In this document: in pieces, positions 53,479 through 62,727 of the stretch | Position numbering within the stretch: the stretch's first letter is position 1 | How the letters are laid out: each line of letters opens with the position of its first letter | NCBI GenBank assembly: GCA_004565275.1 | Contig: SDOX01000011.1 | Coordinates: 519,881 to 583,880, forward strand | DNA length: 64,000 nt | Direction of reading: 5' to 3' | From: Nannochloropsis salina CCMP1776 | Lineage: Eukaryota; Sar; Eustigmatophyceae; Eustigmatales; Monodopsidaceae | Notes under the pieces: generated by a model | Told to the model about the DNA's origin: nothing | Seen by the model: only the letters and a program-made list of their open reading frames with translations | The model's database searches: none | Made by a program: the position numbers and the translations under genes

Positions 53479-54387
53479 TGCGAAGGAGGAGGTACTTGGA
53501 TCAATACACAAGGAAGGGTGTACGGTGGGCGCATGTGGCAGCTTTAAAACTTCGAGAGACCAGCAAATAGTGAGTGGCACCAAAGAGCGCAAGGAACCCA
53601 ATGAATGGACTATTCCAACCAAGTCTGCGTGCAAATCGCACCTTTCCTTCCTGTCAGAGGCCCTTTCACGGCGCCTGCGGCAATCTCGCCGTCCATGGCG
53701 CCACTGGCGACGTCCGTTGGGAGCATCTCCACGCACTTTCCTGCCGCCAAATTTGTGAGAAATGCTGTCGGGCAGCTTGCCGCGGGGGGATACGTGCCAT
53801 GTGGGGTCCCTTACAAGATGTTAGGGACCCTTTTATGCATCGCTTAAGGTTGTAGTGATCTGTTTTCCTTTGTTGCTGTCCCGGGTGGCGAGATCGGGTC
53901 GCTCGGGTACTCCGGCGTCACGCTTGCAGACGTTTGTCGAAATCTCTTTCTTCCAGAAACTCGAAGCTTTATCATTCGATTCGACCTATCATCCACTCAT
54001 ATTTTGATCATGTCGCATGCATGATCAAAATAACAAATCTGTCGGAACAAATCTGTCGGAACAATCATTGGAATATGCTGTTTTGTGTTGTCAAAGCTGC
54101 AGGTTGTCCGAAGAAGGATGCGACATGGGCCACTTTGCTTGACATTCAACCCAAACAAAGCGGGCATGCAATATGTCGTCACACACCCCGCGAACAAGCA
54201 TGGTGCTCGGGATGAGACCCAATATCCCTCTTTTCCACAACATGGTCAAGCGATACTTGCAAGGCATGCACCTCTCAGACGCCATCACGGAAATATATGT
54301 TCTAGAGCAGCGAAGACTAACGATGCACCCCTCTCGACGGTACATGCTCAGGTCCAAGGGCAAGATCTACGCGTTTAGTGCTTACAC
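53479..54387. other. Divergent intergenic region with a palindrome
   Basis: 909 bp between the MED31 start (minus) and the endosulfine-like start (plus). Apart from the inverted and direct repeats at 54000-54059, I see no element or gene; plus-strand frames at 53605-53847 and 54173-54484 have no features I trust. Confidence 0.4.
54000..54059. repeat. Perfect 13-bp inverted repeat followed by a tandem 14-bp repeat
   Basis: TATTTTGATCATG (54000-54012) and CATGATCAAAATA (54020-54032) are exact reverse complements around a 7-base loop. The unit AACAAATCTGTCGG follows twice (54032-54045 and 54046-54059), then a partial third (AACAATC). Confidence 0.9.
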
Positions 54388-55962
54388 ATGGCCTCTTCTG
54401 GAAGCCTGCGGATGGCTTTGGGTCATCGAGTGGTGGCAAAGAAATATAAGCATAATATTGCAACTGCTGCAGAAGACCCAGTGAGTCCTGAGGTAAGATG
54501 CTTTATGAAGGCGGTGGGGCGATACGGGATATGTGGACACTTCCTTCCCACAATTGCTATGTGTTTCAGGAGGAGACGACACAATGCAATTGTTGTTATA
54601 GTGTCGCTTAATTTGGCTGCAGTGTAAGCTCCAATCGACTTGTGAGCTGATTTACGTCTTTTAGATATGTGACTTGCCCTAATGCTCCAACCTTTCCTCT
54701 CTCAGGCAATGCGTGTTCGAGAGGGCACAGGGCCAGGAGGTCATCCTCTGCCCAGGCATCAGCGACGACGCAGCAACCTCACGGCTGAAGCTAGCTCGGC
54801 TGTTGACGAGGAGGAGGGCACTCTGGAGGGCGCCGCCGCGGCGCTGGAGATGGAGGACGAGTCGTCGCGAAAGGTCTCGACACCAAGCGGAATGGCAACG
54901 AGAGAGCTAAGAGACGGACATCCAAAGACGTGCTCCGACCCATTGTCCTTCACTTGCTGCCCCAATGCCACTTCCTCTCCCTCTTGCTCTTCCTTTGCGC
55001 CTGAACACCCCCGGCGGGGCCCCGGCCCCGCAAACAGCAATTCCACCGTCCAGCCTGAAGACAGTCGAGTGTCTCCATCCCTATTGGAGATGCCCACGTT
55101 TCCTGATGACACCGAGAAATCGTCAATCCTGGAGCAGCACGTGACGCGAGGTACCCTCGGAGAAGAAGGAGCAGGTACCTCGGAAAGTCCCTCTCCCTCC
55201 CAGCGCGCCGCCCTGTCCAGCTTGTATGGCCTACACGCTGCCACGTCCACGCTGGCGGAGGAAAAAGAAGAAGAAGTCGAGGGCCAGCTGGTGCAGGGGA
55301 GAAAGGCCCATGTGGGAGAAGTAAGACCGGCGGACGAAGGAGCCGAGGGCGTCAGCGCGTTTGTGGAGCAATTTCTTGCCCGGCATTACATCTCCGACCG
55401 ACCAGAATTGAAGCGTTACGACTCGGCAGATGCTGCATTAGAGGTGGCTCGCAGCGGAGAGAAAGGAGCGAGGTCTGGCGCGGGAAGCCACTCGCGCCAG
55501 TCCTCGGCATCAACTATCTCAAGCCATCTGAAAAGCGAGCTTCCCCTCCAAGATGCGGTTCCCCCCCCCGCACCGTCCGTCTTGCAGGCGCCCCCAAGGC
55601 TCCATGGTCGGCGTCGGTCAAGCGAAGGCTTCGTTGAGATCCAGGTCGCCAATGCTCCGTCCTCCGGCCCTGCCTATACCCAGGAGGAGGCCCCCGAGGG
55701 ATGGGAGACGGGCCACAGCCAAGCACTGAGCACGGGGGCCATCGAGGAGGAAGAGGAGGAGAAGGGGCCGCGTCTGGCGCTTCCACAGTTCTCTCGCTTC
55801 GATTCGGGAGACTACTTTATGCAGAAAGACGCGAGAGCCCGGGCGAATGAGCCCCCGGTCCTCGAGAAAAGCGGGGCCGCAGAGCCAGGGGTGAACGGGC
55901 ACAGGACGGCAGCGAACTTTCTGCTCCGACGAGGGGAAAGAACGGACAAAAGTTCGCGGTAG
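54388..55962 (+). CDS. Endosulfine/ARPP19-like protein with two FDSxDY-type motifs, two exons
   Basis: Exon 1 54388-54492 (MASSGSLRMALGHRVVAKKY) has a strong donor (GAG|GTAAGA); exon 2 54706-55962 follows a pyrimidine-rich CTCTCTCAG. Total 453 residues. Most of the protein is Ser/Glu/Pro-rich. Two segments recall the Greatwall site of endosulfines (FDSGDY): PELKRYDSADAALEVAR with Ser near residue 275, and QFSRFDSGDYFMQKDAR with Ser near 402. The second matches the core exactly. In animals, fungi and plants the phosphorylated motif inhibits PP2A-B55 at mitosis or in nutrient signalling. Usual endosulfines are 110-170 residues with one site, so a long two-site protein is unusual. The assignment rests on the motifs and is tentative; gene structure is good. 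Confidence 0.7.
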
Positions 55963-56379
55963 GGCACTTGTATGAAAGAGAGACCTAGACAGAATCCCGA
56001 AAGCGGGAAGGCTATCAGCCTACTGGAGCGAAGCGCAGAGATGCATGTCTAGTTGATATAGGCACAGGTGGTCAGGGCGCTCGCCTGTGCGCATCGTATC
56101 GTAGATTCGCTCATTGTTAACAAATGTCAAGTCTGAGATCTTGTTGCTTACCCAGCGTGAGTGCCTTTTCTTCAAGAAATGTAGTCAGTGAGCAGAGGAA
56201 AAGCTGAAACACATGGACAAACTTGTGTATGAGGGAGCATTAGAGGCTCGTCATTACGCATTTACTGCCAAAATAACGTTACATTACACGACATTAAAAT
56301 TGATAATTCAATGTCGAACGTTGCATCAGGGTGAACAATACATGTCAATTATTTTCTGTACTTTGAACGCGTTCGAACC
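55963..56379. other. Convergent intergenic region
   Basis: 417 bp between the endosulfine-like and tRNA methyltransferase stop codons; AT-rich toward the right. No gene is seen. Confidence 0.5.
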
Positions 56380-57408
56380 TTACATTACTGCCCGAGGAGT
56401 CTTACGCCGAAAGCACGAATCATAAATCTTGTGATTAAGCTCCCTGATGCCTCGATTTTCATATCGCGTCAAGGGCCGCCACCGCGGGCGTGCCGGTAGT
56501 AAGCCATAGATGTCGCTGAGGTCACCAGTGTCCTTGTGGTAGTGAGGACCGTCCTCCACGTCCGTCTGGTCCGAGCTCCGGTAGAGGGCGCTCTCCCGTG
56601 GGACTGCGCAGGCCTCCCACTCCCCAGCTTCCTTCTCCAAGACTGCTCCCACCCAGACCGCGTACTCGCGTACGTCTGTGGCCACGTGCAAGAAGCCCCC
56701 TGGTTTGAGGCAGCGTGCCATCATTGACACAGAAGCAGAATTTATCACGCGTCGCTCGTGGTCCTCTGCCCGTGGCCAGGGATCTGGAAAAAAAATACAG
56801 ACCTCATCCACCGCATCCGGCCCAAACCAACCTGCCCTCAGGTGGTGAAGAAAATCTCCACGCAGCACGCGCACGTTCGTCACACCAGTGTCGTTCAGGC
56901 GCGTCAAGGCTGCCCCCACACTTCCCTGGTGCCACTCGCAGCCTAGGAAAGCCACCTCTGGGGCGCTTTCTTGCAGCTCAAGGGCTTTATTTACGAGTGC
57001 CAGTCCATCTCCAAATCCTACATCTACCACTACTTTCGTCACTTCCCCTGTCGAGCCAAAAAGCGTAGGAATGTCCATAGGCACTTGCCAGGGGGGGGGG
57101 GTGATACCGTACACAGGCCACAACGCGCGAAGGCGTTTTTTATTGCCCTTGCTCATCCACCGCGAAACACGACGGTACCATCCAGGTTTTTTCTGCAGAT
57201 TACGCCATCGCTTCCGTTCTGCTGCTGAGCGCTTTGGGTTTCCCGATGAAACATCTGCCACTTCCTCCTCGTCTGTGTCCTCATCATACGTATCGAGCCC
57301 TTCTATCTCTACTTCTGCCACACTTGCTGACTCCCAAACGCCATATAAGCTTTCCTTAACACTTGCAGAGCTTGTTGCAGGGAGTACACCCTCGCCTACG
57401 GTTGACAT
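56380..57408 (-). CDS. TRMB: tRNA (guanine-N7)-methyltransferase, TrmB family
   Basis: 342 residues from the first ATG (57408). The N-terminal 70 residues are acidic and Ser-rich, followed by a basic region (RSAAERKRWRNLQKKPGWYR). The TrmB methyltransferase fold has the SAM motif VVVDVGFGDGLALVNKALEL, then FLGCEWHQGSVGAALTRLND, NVRVLRGDF, the hallmark VCIFFPDPWPRAEDHERRVI, LKPGGFLHVATDVREYA and RYENRG near the end. It methylates G46 of tRNA variable loops; the single-chain bacterial-like form suggests the cytosolic or an organellar enzyme. The usual DPWPK is DPWPR. An 11-C run on the coding strand (57091-57101) codes ITPPPWQ in frame. An upstream exon with targeting sequence is possible since the open frame continues. 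Confidence 0.9.
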   Translation of the reverse strand: MSTVGEGVLPATSSASVKESLYGVWESASVAEVEIEGLDTYDEDTDEEEVADVSSGNPKRSAAERKRWRNLQKKPGWYRRVSRWMSKGNKKRLRALWPVYGITPPPWQVPMDIPTLFGSTGEVTKVVVDVGFGDGLALVNKALELQESAPEVAFLGCEWHQGSVGAALTRLNDTGVTNVRVLRGDFLHHLRAGWFGPDAVDEVCIFFPDPWPRAEDHERRVINSASVSMMARCLKPGGFLHVATDVREYAVWVGAVLEKEAGEWEACAVPRESALYRSSDQTDVEDGPHYHKDTGDLSDIYGLLPARPRWRPLTRYENRGIRELNHKIYDSCFRRKTPRAVM

Positions 57409-57991
57409 GGTGCTATTTCCAATAGCTCGTCTAATGACTCGGAAGGGGACACGACGGGAGATATGCTTCGGACAAAGCTCGTGACAGATCCGAGAATGAA
57501 AGGCAGACACCCTGTATCCAAGGCAAAGAAGGTAAAAGAGGATGACAAGGACAGGGATCCCAATACGGGATATCCTAGGACCGGCCAGCGTGCCCTGTCT
57601 GCTTGTTTTGGGTGGTACGTAGTACGCGTTAGGGGGAGGAGGTTAATTCGAGAAGCTAGAGGACTTGCGCCCTTCACAATGAAGCAAGCCAACACATATC
57701 TGAAAGGTAGAATGACTGGCAGTTCGAAATGTAAGAAAGGGATCATGTGCATATCTGTTTTCTGGCCCGTCGCAATATTTACATCATGGGTGAAATGTTT
57801 GTACGCCGAACTGATGTGGCCAGACACTCCCTTTGTCCCAGGTTCTGTTCTGTATACCACGTTGGCGTATAATACAAAGTAAATCAACACTGCTCCTTTC
57901 GTCTATTTATTTTCTTGGCCCAGATAGGGTGCTTTCACGGGCTGGTAAGACCGGACCGGATCGAATTATGTACACATCACCTTTCTTGGCT
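57409..57991. other. Tandem intergenic region with a plus-strand frame
   Basis: 583 bp between two minus-strand genes. A plus-strand frame of 139 codons starts at ATG 57463 (MLRTKLVTDPRMKGRHPVSK) and a minus-strand frame covers the same bases; neither has a recognisable domain, so neither is called. Confidence 0.35.
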
Positions 57992-60900
57992 TTACACGGC
58001 GTAGTCGTATCTATTGCCGGGCTCCTCCTCCCCATTGGCTTCTCCACGCTCATGTTCCTCCAACGTTATACCACATTGGTGGATATCGTGCTCTCTCACG
58101 ACCCTGGGGCGCGGGTCAAGCGCTGCACCGAGCAAATCACTCCGAGCTGCGTGCAAGACACCCCCGACGGACCGAAATCCCGCCAAGACACGTTCAACAT
58201 GGGCGAGATTGTGGACACCGATCAGAAAACGAATGACCAGGTCCCCTTCAGCGCCCTTGCCATTCACCGTTCTTCCCTCGGTCCCTTTCCTGCCCCCTCC
58301 TACGAGATCTCGAGTGCCTTGGCGAGCAGTCTTACCATCAAAATCACCCAAGGCAACATCCAAAAGCATAGCCTCGCAAGCTTCCAATGAGGCGACCAGA
58401 TTAGATAGAACGTACAAGCGCTGTTGCCGCGCACGTACTTCCAAAGAAACGGGGAAGTAGCCATCATCATCATCCACATTAAACTTCTCAGGGTACACGT
58501 CGACGCGGCGAGTCTGCACCAACCGAGACCTTTCGCCCCCGACAGCGCCCAACGTGGATTCCTCCGCCGCCTGCAATTGTGGGCAGGCTTTGTCAGCACG
58601 GTGCACCACCGTCACCTCTCCGTGAGGCTCCTCCCAGACGCGCATGCCCGTGAGCGGGTCCCCGTCCACTGGCCGACAGACCGGGCACAGTCTGAAGGTT
58701 TCGCGGCCGTTGTGGCTGAGCAGAAACAAGGGCTCTTGCTCCCCGCGGACCCTGGACGGATGTAGGAGTTCAGATCTTTCGCCCTCCGATGCGGCCATTA
58801 AAGGGGCCAAATCCAGGGCGTGGGCGCTCTCCGCATCCAGGCCTAGCACCCGCCCGAGCATCGCACCCGTCTCGTGGTAATCCACAGACAAAGCGACCTG
58901 GAAGTACATTTCGTGCAGCGATGCATAGCCCGTGTGGGCTTTCACCGATCGCATTAGATCCTCTGGCGTAGGAACGGCGCCCAATTTTTCCTGGAGAACA
59001 GCTGCATTCTGCATTACCACCGCCGCCACCAGGCGCCGGCCCTCGTCCTCAGCCACCCCTGGTTCCACGCTTCGGAAGTAGGTCCGTATCTTTCCCCGCG
59101 TGGTTCGACAGTGCGCCTCACGGACCCAGGACGGGGACGGCTTGGCGTTGCGCGTGGCCACCACATAAAGGACGTCGCCGTTCTGAACAACGTAGTCAAG
59201 GGAAGCAAGGGGAAAGCCGTTCACCTCGGCCAGACGCAGGTGCAGACCTATTTGCTTGTGAAGCTTGAAGCCCGCATCGAGCAAGGTGGCCCCCCGAGGC
59301 AAATCGTGGATGCGCCCGTTCTTGAGAAAGAATGAGACCCGGCGACCCAAAATCTCGGCCCTGACAGCCTCCACAAAATCGCGGGCATTCACGTCCAACT
59401 GCCAGTCCTTCAGGCAGGTCAACCATGCGGTCCGGTAGTGACTTACGCTTTTTCCTGGGCCGCGCGAAGGGCTGTTACTGCCCGCAGTGCTCAGGCCGCT
59501 GATTCGGCGTTGCTCGTCCTTGTAGAGCCAATGGGCCGCCAGGCCCATCTCTGCCACGGCGTGCATCCTGTTTGTGAGGTTCGGACACCAAAGGGGCAGG
59601 GAGGTGAGCGTGACAAAGTTTGCATTAGACGAGGGAATCAATTGGCTCGTAATACCCCTGGACAAGAGGAACTTAGTGCCCCCCGCCTACGGCCAGCTCC
59701 CAGGCACCGAATGGCCTTGCCCGTCCCTTCCCACGGTCCACGCACCAATCTGTCCGTATCTGCACCTCCACCACCTGTCCATTCCTCATTATGGTGGCAT
59801 GCAAGCTCTGGTACCCGTTCACCTTGGGTATGGAGACGTAGTCTTCCACCGTGCTCTCATAGCCGGGCGCAGAGAGGTGGCGTTGCACCAGGTACATCAC
59901 CCGGAAGCACAGGTAGATGCCTCTGCCCTTCCATTCGCTCTCGGGCTCGTCCGGCAGCCGCTCCAGACCGATGACAATCCGCATGGCCACCACGTCCTTG
60001 ATGTCGTCCAGGCTGACCGGTTGCCTCGTCTCCTGCGCCTTGCGGTCCATCTTGCGCCAGATCGAGTACCTGTCCTTCAGGCGGCCCGTCACGCTCAAGT
60101 TCAGGGGCTTCGGCTGCTCCGACAGGAGCTTGCGTTCCAACATCTGGTGGAGGGCAATGTGAGTCGAGGCCAAAACGTCCTCGTACCCCTCGGAGCGGTT
60201 GGCGAGCATGGCGCTGATCTCGGCGGATTCCTGTGGATACACGTAGCGGAAGGCGATGTCCTCCAGCTCGCTCTTCAGGCCCCGCACGCCCAAACGATCC
60301 GCCAAAGGAGCGTAAATGTCAAGCGTCTCGCGCGAAATCTTCACCTGCTTCGCGGGAGACATGAACTCCAACGTGCGCATGTTGTGGAGTCGGTCGGCCA
60401 GCTTGACGAAGATGACCCGGTAGTCATTTGTCATGGCAAGGAAGAGCGAACGGAGGTTTTCGGCTTGCGTCTCTTCGTAATCCACTGGAGAAGAACCTAG
60501 CTTCGCAAGTTTTGACACTTTCGTCTCGCCCTCCACAATCTGCTGAACTCCTTCCCCGAAAATCTCCCCAATTTCCTCCAATCGCAAATGGGTGTCTTCC
60601 ACCGTATCGTGCAAGAGCCCCGCGCATATCGTGTCCACATCCATGCTCAGTCCCGCCAGAATTCGCGCCACCTCCACGGGGTGCTCGATAAAGGGTGCTC
60701 CCGATTTTCGGTTCTGACCGAGATGAGCCAGTGCGCTTACCTCGAGCGCCAGCTTGACCTTGCCGAATTCATCACGCGACAAGTACCCTAGCCCCGGGAG
60801 TAAGGACCGCCATAACCGTCCCACCAATTCTCTCATCTCTGCATCTTTGACCGCAGGGCTCAAGGTGCGCTTTCGCCCCTTTCGATCCGTCCGCACGAGT

Positions 60901-61286
60901 TCGACAAAGCTCTTGGGGGCACCACTGGGGATAGGAGGACGAATCTCTTTCAGCAAAAGGGACCAGGCGTCCAACCATCCCGAAGAGGACGACTGCGAGG
61001 AAGTGGCCTCAGAGGTATTTGAGAAAGACTGCGCCACTTGTGGTCGTGGAACATCATACACTTTTCCAAAACATCTTTTCCGGGAGAAAGTTCCCGCCAC
61101 CGGATAGGGAAAGGGTGCTTTTGCTATCTTCGGACAGCCCAAAGTCCACGAACTTGACCATGGCAACGCTGGAGCAAAACATGAAGCCCAAGGTAGAATG
61201 ATAGCTATACATATGAGATACAGAGGAAGATCTTTGTGACCGCGTTTTTTGGTTCTAACCGAAATCCCTGATGATGGCAATCGCAT
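57992..61286 (-). CDS. RSH: Plastid RelA/SpoT homologue (ppGpp synthetase/hydrolase), two exons
   Basis: Exons 61286-59746 and 59567-57992 join across a 178-bp intron (TG|GTGCGT, ACAAACAG), giving 1038 residues; the splice restores QIRTDWMHAVAEMGLAAHW. The ATG at 61286 gives a signal peptide (LPLYLICIAIILPWASC) followed by FAPALPW, an ASAFAP-type plastid motif; ATG 61343 would add 19 residues. HD hydrolase domain: GAPFIEHPVEVARIL, AGLLHDTVEDTHL, VKLADRLHNMRTL. Synthetase domain: TGRLKDRYSIWRKM, DVVAMRIVI, KVNGYQSLHATIM. TGS domain around residue 600 (FFLKNGRIHDLPRGATLLDA), then a C-terminal half with an ACT-like segment. Both active-site sets look intact, so a bifunctional long RSH is expected. 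It makes and degrades ppGpp to tune plastid transcription and translation. Confidence 0.94.
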
Positions 61287-62727
61287 GTTAGATGCGCTCC
61301 CTGTACAGCTTGTCGTCTTCCTGATTTGCCCCTTATGCTCCATATGTCGCCGGGAACACCATCATTTTGTGTCTTGATCTAATAGAAAAGCATTGTACTG
61401 TAATTGTTGTGTTGTAGGCAGAAATGTTGGGCAACAGAGACAATCAATCGGCCTGGAGGGTCCGGGTTCCGGCCAGGTTTAACGGCTTCGCCAGCGAGCA
61501 GGCCCTTGCTGCCGAAAAAATGTGGGAAAGTGTATCCCTGCAACCTCTTTCACCCCAGTAAATTCATAATTCCAGCAGGCAAGCTGGGCACTTCCGTGAA
61601 AAATATCTATGTAATATTTCTTGTTCCATTTCGAATCAACACCTTTCCCCTTCTTATGAATAGCGCAGGCCTAGAGGCTTAGGTTATGCTTGGGCAACCT
61701 CAATCATTACATCTTCAGTTCAGGTTATATTTGAAGTAAAAATCCCGAAAAAAAAGCTTTTTCATAATTGAATAAGCCTATTTAAGCATTTGTGACATTT
61801 CGGTTGAGAAGGATGATCATTTGTTGCTATGGTTTGCAATTACTGCAGGGCCCATACACCGTACAGCTCCCCCGATAAAGGCGACATTGTAAGGACGCGT
61901 ACAAGGAGGGTAGAACAAGAAAAAAGGAACACTGTTATAAAATAAACAGTTGAACATTATCAAACGCACATTGCTTCATTACTCTTCACAGTGGACGTGA
62001 GCGAGATACGAGTGGAAACGATGCTGTTTTTCGTGACTCAGGAATACGTCCGCTTGAATGGTATTCGAAAACAATTCGAGGTGAAGGCAGCTTAAGAAAA
62101 TGAAACACGTTGAAAATGATGCGCGGGCAATTTAGGCCTTTATATTTCTGCTCATGGCTGTGCGGTCCGTAAGGCGAGTTGGCTATGTCTCTTTATTTTG
62201 CTAGGTCTTAAGAAGTAGGTCTTTCGACATGCTTGTTGCTTCGTTTCATCCAATGATGCTTCTTTGTCAAGGTTATAAGTGACATTATTTGGGTGAAAGC
62301 TGCCGACAATGGGGAAAGGCGAAATGCTAAGTCTCCTCGGGCCCTAACGCTCTACGTCTACCTTGGTGGGTTTGGCCACGACAGTTTCGTCGATCTTACA
62401 CTTTTATCGCCTTGATCTGGTTAGGTCTTCATTAAATTTATTACCAGTGCTGGACCACACTGACTCATGCACAAAATCCTCTGGGCAGCAAAGACGAGCC
62501 CTGTTCCTGGCGCGGTGGCAGTGGTGCAACGGAAAAGCGACCCGGAGACGCTAACCTCCTGCCCCCTGTGCATCCGAGAATGCTTGCGTGTGACCTGAAA
62601 CCCTTGGAAGCGCAGTTTCGCATGACTAGGTATTTGTTTGTATCACTGCTGATTTTTGAATGCTAATTTCGGCCCAATTCACAATGATTTCTAAACAACA
62701 CAGACAGAGCGGTTGTTTGAGTGTAAG
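61287..62727. other. Long AT-rich divergent intergenic region
   Basis: 1.44 kb between the RSH start (minus) and the F-box/FIST gene (plus). AT-rich with A and T runs. I see no conserved open frame, no tRNA and no repeat. Both promoters must lie here. Confidence 0.45.

Noticed and set aside
53605-53847. 80-codon plus-strand frame with a hydrophobic look
   Set aside because: It overlaps the MED31 upstream region, has no homology that I recognise and no neighbouring exon.
57396-57890. Overlapping frames on both strands (164 and 139 codons)
   Set aside because: Neither shows a domain, and opposite frames of equal quality over the same bases suggest chance.
62498-62560. Possible tRNA-like segment in the long AT-rich spacer
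   Set aside because: It lacks a proper B-box (GGTTCGANNCC) and cannot be folded by eye into a cloverleaf.
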